Of a stretch of 64,000 bases of DNA, positions 25,801 through 37,800 are shown in pieces. This stretch comes from Nemertoderma westbladi. Lineage: Eukaryota > Xenacoelomorpha > Nemertodermatida > Nemertodermatidae. The stretch is from assembly GCA_032718475.1 (NCBI GenBank), contig JAUCBJ010007605.1:1-64000 (forward strand). Direction: 5' to 3'. Position 1 is the stretch's first letter; the number at the start of each line of letters is the position of its first letter. Position numbers and translations under genes: made by a program. The notes under the pieces were generated by a model. That model had not been told where the DNA came from. It worked only from the letters and a program-made list of their open reading frames with translations, and made no database searches.

Positions 25801-28800
25801 ATAATGACAGGGTATTGCCTGATAACTTTATAGAAGTAAAAGTGTCTGAGTCTGTACTCCCAGATATTCCCATTGGCGATATCTCCTTTGCAGAAGTGAA
25901 GGCTGCTGCAAAGAGCATTAAGACCAATCGTGCCAGTGGAGTAGATGGTGTTCCCCCTGAGGTCTTTAAAATACCTGAGTGTTTAAAGCTCATCTATCCC
26001 ATCATAGTAGACATGTACCGAACAACAAGAGTCCCACAAGAAATGAAAACAAATAAGTTGGTGCCAGTTCCCAAGAAGGGCAACCTAACACTCTATGGTT
26101 CTTTTCGGGGAATCTCATTGATCTCGATTGCTGCAAAGCTATACAATAGAATTATATTAAATCGCATCAGGGATCCCATTGAGAGACTGCTCCGTGGAAA
26201 TCAGAATGGGTTCCGTAAAGGTCGTGGGACCATGGAGCCCATTTTGGCACTTAGAAGGATAATTGAAGAGTTATCAAAAAAGAAAGACAGGCATCTGGCT
26301 GTTATCTTTGTTGACTTCTTCAAGGCCTTTGATTCAGTCTCTCGCTCACGTATGTTCAGCATACTTTCATTATATGGGATTCCTGATGAAATTATTGCAG
26401 CAATCAGATCAGTATACGATGGTTCGACAACATTTGTGTCTACTGTTGACGGTGACACAGAACCATTTGAAGTGTTATGGGGCGTCCTCCAGGGAGACAC
26501 ACTTGCACCATTCTTGTTCATAATTGTGGTTGACTATGTTCTACGCATGTCCTTAGATCATCATAATGATGATGGGGTGATGATAACTCCACCTACTGGC
26601 TCCAGAAGTCGAGGAAATCCTGCCAAGTACCTAACTGATCTAGACTTTGCTGATGACTTAGGAGTACTCTCAGAATCACTAGAGGGAGCCCAACGGCTCC
26701 TCAGCTCATTAGAACATGCTGCTTCTAGTGTTGGTCTTTTTATTAACTCCAGAAAGACCAAAATTCTGACAGTTAACTTTGAAAGTCCTCAGCAAGTCTC
26801 TGATCGGATGAGCATAAGCTCAAAGGATGGTATGCTTGAGCATGTGGATGACTTCTGTTACCTGGGATCATGGATCCGGAAGTCAGGTGAGGACCTTCGA
26901 ATACGTAAGGGAAAGGCATGGGCAGCCTTGAATAGGCTTTCCAGGATTTGGAAGTCACCGAGAATTAATCGGAAACTTAAGGTCCGATTATTTAGAGCAG
27001 CAGTAGTTCCAGTACTCCTCTATGGGAGTCCATGCTGGGCTCTAACTGCTGAGGACACCAAATCTCTGGATGGCAATAAAAATGTATCCCTCTCCAGGGG
27101 AAATTCGACGCAAATAACAGCTGATTATTCTCAAAAATAAAACTGTAACCTGTTCTATTGTGCTTAGTTTATTGTTTTGGTTAAAATAACGTGCCACTGT
27201 AACCTGCTCCTTTCCCTAAATTGAGAATTTAGCATTGAGGCGGGATATTAATTCGCCAAGGCGGGTTTTGCGTCCAGCCCCCCCCCCCCCCCCCCCTGTC
27301 TCGAACAATGATGATAAATATATACGCTAAAGTTAATACTATCCTTCTTTTGTGGTAGGTGTCAAGTCAAATGTTTGATAGTGTGCATCTGGGTTATCTT
27401 CAATTGCATCTGCAGTCACGGTAACCTGTGAAGGAATGGTGTCTGAAATGCCATTTAGATGTCACTTGTTATTTTAAAGTATTGTAGTCACATCATGATT
27501 GCTTTTCAACCTAAATATTTTGTCATAATTTTGAAACAGAGTGAAATGAGATTAAAATGATGATAAAGAAAAATATTTCAGACATGGGTATATCTTTGGT
27601 ACCATGTAACATAACAAGTTTCGCTCTCAGTATACCAAAATTTTCCAAAACTAATACTCAACAACATGTGGCAATTTGTTTTTAAAATAATGATATTGTT
27701 CTAGAATGGTAGCTATTTTTCCAAAACAAAACCAGTTTTCATTTAGCAGCGCTCCCATGGCAACAATAATTATATTCCAGAATTTTATGACACATTTAGA
27801 ATTGTAAGATCAGTAGCTATCTTTTTCAGAAGACGCGATTTATATTGAGTTCTTAGACTACTACAGCATATCTGTTATTTTGCCATTTCCATGACAACCG
27901 GTGATGACACCGAGTCAGCTACCGATTCAGATTTGTTATCATATCCAAATGAATGGCCAGAAGCTAGGTCTTCCCAAAAATATAAGTTCCGGGTGGTTAC
28001 CAAAAAGTATCCCATATGCTGGCCCATGAACTAGTAGTAGTAGTAGTAGTAAGTAATATACTTTGAAGGGTTTCATTTTCTTTTGTTCTTGCAGTCCGAA
28101 CATCGCCAAAATTCTACTTCGACACGGAGCCAATCCCGACTTACGGGATGAGGATGGTAAAACTCCGCTGGAGAAAGCAAGAGAAAGAAATGATGAAGGA
28201 CATCGTGAGGTAATGTGGGTAATGAGGAGGTCATGGTACCTGAGGGGAAGGGGGTTGGGAGTGGTACCGGTACTAATAACTTACATTACCTATCTAGGTG
28301 TCTGTCATACTACAGTCCCCGGGGGAGTGGATGGTACCGGTGTCGGCAACTAAAGACAGCGACGAAATTAAAGGCGACCCAGAAATGGCTCCGATATACA
28401 TCCGGAAACTCCTCCCTGTATTCGGTAACACTTTCCTCAATACCATGCTCAATAGCGTCCGTAAAGCTAGTCTAGCCCTTCTCCGGTAAGTCTGTGTGAT
28501 ACACCACCGCCGTATAATATTCAACCTAAAAGGTCCATTAAATGTTGCTTCATTCAGGTCACTGAATTATACATCATGAGATGGTGAGTACTACAACATG
28601 GAACATGGATCACATTGCATTTAGGATAATTTGACCCGGAAAGAATAATATCCTTATTTATTTTTTCCAGCTTTTTTTTAATAAAGTTTTCTATAAGGGG
28701 CTCCCTCACACAAAATAAAGTAAATGTCATTTTAACAGAGGCAAATATAACATGTACACATTCCGCTTTCCAGTTAGATGAGTTCATATTATTATGCTAT

Positions 28801-31800
28801 TTGTTTTGTAATAATTTAGACCGTATTTATAATAGATGACCTGCGATGTTATTTTTAGTAAAATGATACACTACGCCCCGAGCAGTCTATTGGCTGAGGT
28901 TTGTGCCACGGATGACACCATGCCAATATACACGCACTCTGGTTCCACTGCTCTAGCCTGTACCCTGGTACAGGTGCTGGCGTCAGTACTGGACGGCGAA
29001 GAACCTACCGACAGCCATCTAACTGCACTCCATGTAGTCGACGATCTTATGGTGAAACAACAAGAGGTTGGTGTTTGTTTGTATATGTAATGTTAATATT
29101 GTGTGCCTGTAGATTCTAAAATATGTTTAATATAAAACAATAAGTGCCTTTATGTGACTAATAATGGATATAATACGTTCGATTAGTTAACATCGTCTTC
29201 ATGAAGTTATTAAATCCTTTTGTTTTGGACTCATTTCTTTCTGATTGTATTTATGTTGTTACGATTTTTGTCTGTAACTTTGTCTCTATAATACTGTTAT
29301 ACCCATATTTAGGTATTTATGGATCATTTCTTTCGACTGGGAGTTGTCTCACACATCGCCACCTTGTCCGCTCCAGATGAATTGACTGAGAGCATTGACA
29401 ATACCTCGGATGACCTCCAGGTGGCGTGCACTGAGGATGCCACACAACTGCTATCGGCAAGACCATACCATTGGGGAGATTGGTGCATTGTTAGGAGCAG
29501 GTTAGATTCAAGGGAAGACTGTCGGGATGTTGGTTTGTCGTGAGGGTGAGATGCACGTGGTATGTGACCAATTACTTAATTTCATTGTTTACTTACAAAT
29601 CCAATATTTTAATTTTTCAGAGATTGTTTGTATTTTTGGAATGAAATGGTGTCGCTGGAATTGTCACTCGGCAGTAACGGGTGGTTTCGCTTTGTTCTCG
29701 ATGGAAAACTCTCTACAATGTACTCGAGTGGACTACCGGAGGGGGGGAGCGATTCATCGGAATCGCGGAGCGAATTTCTCGATAAACTACATCGCGCCAG
29801 ATCCCAGGTAGGTGTGAGGTATAGACCCAGATCCCGGGTAGGTGTGAGATATAGACCCAGATCCCGGGTAGGTGTGAGATATAGACCCAGATCCCGGGTA
29901 GGTGTGAGATATAGACCCAGATCCCAGGTAGGCGTGAGATATAGACCCAGATCCCAGGTAGGTGTGAGATATAGACCCAGATCCCAGGTAGGTGTGAGAT
30001 ATAGACCCAGATCCCAGGTAGGTGTGAGATATAGACCCAGATCCCAGGTAGGCGTGAGATATAGACCCAGATCCCAGGTAGGCGTGAGATATAGACCCAG
30101 ATCCCAGGTAGGTGTGAGATATAGACCCAGATCTCAGGTAGGTGTGAGATAAAGACCCAGATCCCAGGTTGGAGTGAGATATAGACCCAGATCCCGGGAA
30201 GGTGTGGGATATAGACCCAGATCCCAGAGGTGTGAGATATAGACCCAGATCCCAGGTAGGTGTGAGATATAGACCCAGATCCCAGGTAGGTGTGAGATAT
30301 AGACCCAGATCCCGGGTAGGTGTGAGATATAGACCCAGATCCCAGAGGTGTGAGATATAGACCCAGATCCCAGGTAGGTGTGAGATATAGACCCAGATCC
30401 CAGGTAGGTGTGAGATATAGACCCAGATCCCAGGTAGGTGTGAGATATAGACCCGGATCCCGGGTAGGTGTGAGATATAGACCCAGATCCCGGGTAGGTA
30501 TGAGATATAGACCCAGATCCCAGGTAGGTGTGAGATATAGACCCAGATCCCAGGTAGGTGTGAGATATAGACCCAGATCCCAGGTAGGTGTGAGATATAG
30601 ACCCAGATCCCGGGTAGGTGTGAGATATAGACCCAGATCCCAGGTAGGTGTGAGATATAGACCCAGATCCCGGGTAGGTGTGGGATATAGACCCAGATCC
30701 CGGGAAGGTGTGGGATATAGACCCAGATCCCAGAGGTGTGAGATATAGACCCAGATCCCGGGTAGGTGTGAGATATAGACCCAGATCCCAGGTAGGTGTG
30801 AGATATAGACCCAGATCCCAGGTAGGTGTGAGATATAGACCCAGATCCCAGGTAGGTGTGAGATATAGACCCAGATCCCAGAGGTGTGAGATATTGACCC
30901 AGATCCCGGGTAGGTGTGAGATATAGACCCAGATCCCGGGTAGGTATGAGATATAGACCCAGATCCCAGGTAGGTGTGAGATATAGACCCAGATCCCGGG
31001 TAGGTGTGAGATATAGACCCAGATCCCGGGTAGGTGTGAGATATAGACCCAGATACCAGGTAGGTGTGAGGTATAGACCCAGATACCGGGTAGGTGTGAG
31101 ATATAGACCCAGATCCCAGGTAGGTGTGAGATATAGACCCAGATCCCAGGTAGGTGTGAGATATAGACCCAGATCCCGGGTAGGTGTGAGATAGATCCAG
31201 ATCCCAGGTAGGTGTGAGATATAGACCCAGATCCCAGGTTGGTGTGAGATATAGACCCAGATCCCAGGTAGGTGTGAGATATAGACCCAGATCCCAGGTT
31301 GGAGTGAGATATAGACCCAGATCCCAGGTAGGTGTGAGATATAGACCCAGATCCCAGGTAGGTGTGAGATATAGACCCAGATCCCAGGTAGGTGTGAGAT
31401 ATAGACCCAGATCCCAGGTAGGTGTGAGATATAGACCCAGATCCCAGGAAGGTGTGAGATAAAGACCCAGATCCCAGGTTGGAGTGAGATATAGACCCAG
31501 ATCCCAGGTAGGTGTGAGATATAGACCCAGATCCCAGGTAGGTGTGAGATATAGACCCAGATCCCAGGTAGGTGTGAGATATAGACCCAGATCCAGGTAG
31601 GTGTGAGATATAGACCCAGATCCCAGGTAGGTGTGAGATATAGACCCAGATCCCAGGAAGGTGTGAGATATAGACCCAGATCCCAGGTAGGTGTGAGATA
31701 TAGACCCAGATCCCAGGTAGGTGTGAGATATAGACCCAGATCCCAGGTAGGTGTGAGATATAGACCCAGATCCCGGGTAGGTATGAGATATAGACCCAGA

Positions 31801-34800
31801 TCCCAGGTTGGTGTGATATATAGACCCAGATCCCAGGTATGTGTGAGATATAGACCCGGATCCCGGGTAGGTGTGAGATATAGACCCAGATCCCAGGTAG
31901 GTGTGAGATACACCCAGATCCCAGGTAGGTGTGAGATATAGACCCAGATTCCAGGTAGGTGTGAGATATAGACCCAGATCCCGGGTAGGTATGAGATATA
32001 GACCCAGATCCCAGGTAGGTGTGAGATATAGACCCAGATCCCAGGTAGGTGTGAGTTATAGACCCGGATCCCGGGTAGGTGTGAGATATAGACCCAGATC
32101 CCAGGTTGGTGTGAGATATAGACCCAGATCCCAGGTAGGTGTGAGATATAGACCCAGATCCCGGGTAGGTGTGAGATATAGACCCAGATCCCGGGTAGGT
32201 ATGTGATATAGACCCAGATCCCAGGTAGGTGTGAGATATAGACCCAGATCCCGGGTAGGTGTGAGATATAGACCCAGATCCCAGGTAGGTGTGAGATATA
32301 GACCCAGATCCCAGGTAGTTGTGAGATATAGACCCAGATCCCAGGTAGTTGTGAGATATAGACCCAGATCCCAGGTAGGTGTGAGATATAGACCCAGATC
32401 CCAGGTAGGTGTGAGATATAGACCCAGATCCCGGGTAGGTATGAGATATAGACCCAGATCCCAGGTTGGTGTGAGATATAGACCCAGATCCCGGGTAGGT
32501 ATGAGATATAGACCCAGATCCCAGGTTGGTGTGATATATAGACCCAGATCCCAGGTAGGTGTGAGATATAGACCCAGATCCCGGGTAGGTATGAGATATA
32601 GACCCAGATCCCAGGTTGGTGTGAGATATAGACCCAGATCCCGGGTAGGTATGAGATATAGACCCAGATCCCAGGTTGGTGTGATATATAGACCCAGATC
32701 CCAGGTATGTGTGAGATATAGACCCGGATCCCGGGTAGATGTGAGATATAGAACCAGATCCCAGGTAGTTGTGAGATATAGACCCAGATCCCAGGTAGTT
32801 GTGAGATATAGACCCAGATCCCAGGTAGGTGTGAGATATAGACCCAGATCCCAGGTAGGTGTGAGATATAGACCCAGATCCCGGGTAGGTATGAGATATA
32901 GACCCAGATCCCAGGTAGGTGTGAGATATAGACCCAGATCTCAGGTAGGTATGAGATATAGACCCAGATCCCAGGTAGGTGTGAGTTATAGACCCAGATC
33001 CCGGGTAGGTGTGAGATATAGACCCAGATCCCAGGTAGGTGTGAGATATAGACCCAGATCCCAGGTAGTTGTGAGATATAGACCCAGATCCCGGGTAGGT
33101 ATGAGATATAGACCCAGATCCCAGGTAGGTGTGAGATATAGACCCAGATCCCAGGTAGGTGTGAGATATAGACCCAGATCCCAGGTAGGTGTGAGATATA
33201 GACCCAGATCCCAGGTAGGTGTGAGATATAGACCCAGATCCCGGGTAGGTATGAGATATAGACCCAGATCCCAGGTTGGTGTGAGATATAGACCCAGATC
33301 CCAGGTAGTTGTGAGATATAGACCCAGATCCCAGGAAGGTGTGAGATAAAGACCCAGATCCCAGGTTGGAGTGAGATATAGACCCAGATCCCAGGTAGGT
33401 GTGAGATATAGACCCAGATCCCAGGTAGGTGTGAGATATAGACCCGGATCCCGGGTATGTGTGAGATATAGACCCAGATCCCAGGTAGGTGTGAGATATA
33501 GACCCAGATCCCAGGTAGGTGTGAGATATAGACCCAGATCTCAGGTAGGTGTGAGATATAGACCCAGATCCCAGGTAGGTGTGAGATATAGACCCAGATC
33601 CCAGGTAGGTGTGGGATATAGACCCATATCCCAGGTAGGTGTGAGATATAGAGCCAGATCCCAGGTAGGTGTGGGATATAGACCCAGATCCCAGGTAGGT
33701 ATGAGATATAGACCCAGATCCCAGGTTGGTGTGACTACTAGGATCGGCATGCTGCATTGCAGCTGCATTTTTAAGAATGCTGTGCCGGCTTGTCAACAAA
33801 ATTGCACCGCCACAACTCCCTATCACCCATGACATTTGCTAGATCATCCGCATCTTTAAGGCCACTGTCCTTTAAGATGCGTCTCAAGAAAGTCATGGGC
33901 TGTCCACCATGCTTATTCACACCATGAGGCTGCCAAAGTACAAGATTATGCACTGGCTGGTCCTCACGGCGAAAGCAATGTCCTGCAAAGCGGAGGCGAT
34001 TTTGTTCTAGTGTCAAGCTTGGGGGAACCAATGAGACACCTCCAATGTTATATAGTGTCTGGTTGGAGATGTGTGCATTGTACTTGACACAATGAACCCG
34101 GCGTAGCATTCTTGTGAATGTGCCATCCAGAGATTTGGTGTCCTCAGCAGTTAGAGCCCAGCATGGACTCCCGTAGAGGAGTACTGGAACTACTGCTGCT
34201 CTAAATAATCGGACCTTAAGTTTCCGATTAATTCTCGGTGATTTCCAAATCCTGGAAAGCCTATTCAAGGCTGTCCATGCCTTTCCCTTACGTATTCGAA
34301 GGTCCTCACCTGACTTCCGGATCCATGATCCCAGGTAACAGAAGTCGTCCACATGCTCAAGCATACCATCCTTTGAGCTTATGCTCATCCGATCAGAGAC
34401 TTGCTGAGGACTTTCAAAGTTAACAGTCAGAATTTTGGTCTTTCTGGAGTTAATAAAAAGACCAACACTAGAAGCAGCATGTTCTAATGAGCTGAGGAGC
34501 CGTTGGGCTCCCTCTAATGATTCTGAGAGTACTCCTAAGTCATCAGCAAAGTCTAGATCAGTTAGGTACTTGGCAGGATTTCCTCGACTTCTGGAGCCAG
34601 TAGGTGGAGTTATCATCACCCCATCATCATTATGATGATCTAAGGACATGCGTAGAACATAGTCAACCACAATAATGAACAAGAATGGTGCAAGTGTGTC
34701 TCCTTGGAGGACGCCCCATAACACTTCAAATGGTTCTGTGTCACCGTCAACAGTAGACACAAATGTTGTCGAACCATCGTATACTGATCTGATTGCTGCA

Positions 34801-37800
34801 ATAATTTCATTAGGAATCCCATATAATGAAAGTATGCTGAACATACGTGAGCGAGAGACTGAATCAAAGGCCTTGAAGAAGTCAACAAAGATAACAGCCA
34901 GATGCCTGTCTTTCTTTTTTGATAATTCTTCAATTATCCTTCTAAGTGCCAAAATGGGCTCCATGGTCCCACGACCTTTACGGAACCCATTCTGATTTCC
35001 ACGGAGCAGTCTCTCAATGGGATCCCTGATGCGATTTAATAGAATCCTATTGTATAGCTTTGCAGCAATCGAGATCAATGAGATTCCCCGAAAAGAACCA
35101 TAGAGTGTTAGGTTGCCCTTCTTGGGAACTGGCACCAACTTATTTGTTTTCATTTCTTGTGGGACTCTTGTTGTTCGGTACATGTCTACTATGATGGGAT
35201 AGATGAGCTTTAAACACTCAGGTATTTTAAAGACCTCAGGGGGAACACCATCTACTCCACTGGCACGATTGGTCTTAATGCTCTTTGCAGCAGCCTTCAC
35301 TTCTGCAAAGGAGATATCGCCAATGGGAATATCTGGGAGTACAGACTCAGACACTTTTACTTCTATAAAGTTATCAGGCAATACCCTGTCATTATTGAGG
35401 AGCTTTTCAAAGTGGGCTTTCCAACCATTGAGGCGATCGGCTGGTGATTCAGCCTTAACCTTGGTGGTTGGTTGGCTTTTCCGCCCAGTAAGCAGATTGA
35501 TTGATTTCCATGCCTGGGATGATTGCCTGCTGTCGTCAGCATCATTGATGGCATCAACCTGTTGGTTTATTAGCTCCTGTAGATTAACAGAGTACTGCCT
35601 GTTCAGGGACCTAGATGCAGCCTTAACTGCATTCTTGGCCGCTGTAGTCTGTTTGAGTCGGGACTCTTTCTGCGCCTTATGAAGGTCATTTCGGCACTTC
35701 TGAATTTTGTTGTCAGTCCAGGGGGCCCTTTTCCTGTTTCGAGGGTATACAGGAACTGTTTCTGCAGCTGCTAACTTAACTGCTTCTGTAAAGGCAGTAT
35801 AGCCCTCACAGTGATCTGCCGCCTCAGAGGCAAGAGCCTCATACCTGTTGCTCAGCTGTAGTGTGAAGCTGGATCTCACACTTGGCTGTTGCAACAGAGA
35901 GGACCAGTCATGCCGCGGCAAGGCAGATTTCGTTGTTCTGCTAGCACGCAGACTAAGTCTTACCTTGGCCACAATAAGGCGGTGATCACTGGAGAAGGGT
36001 CGAAGTGTAAATGCATTACAGTCTTGTATAGAGCTCCTGTATTTCCTACGAAACAGAATATGGTCTATCTGGGACTTGTGACCACTGGGTCCACTATGAG
36101 TCCATAGCTTTCCAGTTCGCTTCTTGAACTGGGTTCCAGCCGAAAACAATCCATTTCCAGAGATAAAATCCTGAAGATGGACAGAATTTCGGTTAACACT
36201 ATTGCTATAGACCCAGGGCGATGTAGGTGATTGATGCAGACTTGCATTAAAGTCTCCCAGGAATGTTAAGAATGCATGCTGATCCACTCCATCAGTAGCT
36301 GCTTGTAGATTGTGGTAGAAATTTTCCACCTCCTCTACAGGGGCAACACTAGTTGGAGAGTAGCACACAATCAGAACCACCTTAGGAAACTTCTTAGCCA
36401 GTCTTCCAGAACATGAGAAGTGGCAACGGATGATGCGGTTAGAGATTTGGTCTATTTTGTCCAATGCTGCATGTGCAGTTGGATTCATCAATAGACCAAT
36501 TCCACCATTGCCACTATCATCTGCTGACGCGAGGGCGAGTCGCCAACCGCCCCCCATGTCCTTAATCAGAACCTCATCAGTCTGTCCAGTCTGCATTCGG
36601 TGCTCTTGAACACCCACTGCGCTAAGAGAAAGCTTATCTGCCAAGGCAGTCAGCTCACCTTGTCGCATTGGGGACCCGAGTGTTAGGGTGTTTACTGAGG
36701 CTAGTCTAGTAACTTGCCTCAGATTCACCAATGGCTTTGTTGGTCGGGGTGGAACATGAGAGTAGCCTCCAACTCCAGAATCCCTCTCCCCATCACAATC
36801 TGGCCTCCCTGGTGACCCAGGGTTTGGGCCAGAAAGGTCATCAGGAAAGGGACTCAAAGAATTGTTGGCTGCTCTCTCTCCAGTAGGGGGTGAGACAGGC
36901 AGCCGGTCAGGAGTTAACTGACGCCTGTGAGGCCGATTGTGTCCGGTAATTCCACTGGCCTCTAGTGGCCGGACCTCCGCATTGCTAATGTAATCCATAG
37001 TGGGGGTTGGGGGGTGCTTTTTTGCCGAGTCAGCTCTCGGGGCAAATACCGCACCCTGGTTTGCCATTCCACAGGGTGGGTGTCGCAATGGAGTCAGATA
37101 TGAGGCCCATCACCCATATCTACTCTGGCGCACATGACCCACCATTGGCTGTTGCAGCTCATCTGCTGGGTCATGCCCTGTACCCTTGCTGCCAGGTGCA
37201 GGTCGCAGTGAAGTGCTCTCAGAGTGGACATGAGAACACTCTACTCCTGACCAGCCATTGGTAGATCACCATCTGCCTGGTCAGGCCATATACCCCTGCA
37301 GCCAAGTATATGGGTCCTTAATCCAGGACCAAGGGCGTCCTTATCCCAGAACGAAGGGGGTCCTAGTTACAGGACCAGATTTGCCCTAGTAAGAGGGTCT
37401 ATGCAGCTACAGGTGGCACCTCCTTTATGCTGCATGGAGGTGGCAAGTTTTCTTGATCAATGACCTAGAATACCTGACCTGACCTGACAGATCCCAGGTT
37501 GGTGTGAGATATAGACCCAGATCCCAGGTAGGTGTGAGATATAGACCCAGATCCCAGGTAGGTGTGAGATATAGACCCGGATCCCGGGTAGCTGTGAGAT
37601 ATAGACCCAGATCCCAGGTAGGTATGAGATATAGACCCAGATCCCAGGTAGGTGTGAGATATAGACCCAGATCCCAGGTAGGTATGAGATATAGACCCAG
37701 ATCCCAGGTTGGTGTGAGATATAGACCCAGATCCCAGGTAGGTGTGAGATATAGACCCAGATCCCAGGTAGGTGTGAGATATAGACCCAGATCCCAGGTA

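Larger units (their letters stand above)
33737..37486 (-). mobile_element. LINE copy 3: full-length APE-type non-LTR retrotransposon with intact ORF
   Basis: Inserted antisense to HECTD1 inside the 30-bp minisatellite. The 3' end (33737) carries a short CTA tail and a very short 3' UTR. The 5' UTR extends to about 37486 (GACCTGACCTGACAG on + strand). Both flanks carry the same repeat variant CAGATCCCAGGTTGGTGTGA, consistent with a target-site duplication of up to about 20 bp, although the repetitive target makes this uncertain. Length is about 3.75 kb. It is related to RTE/CFDP2-like LINEs; the clade is my inference. Confidence 0.93.

Noticed and set aside
30134-33835. Antisense 1233-codon and 708-codon frames over the first part of the 30-bp array
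   Set aside because: Same repeat artefact. The first of them even runs into the LINE tail.
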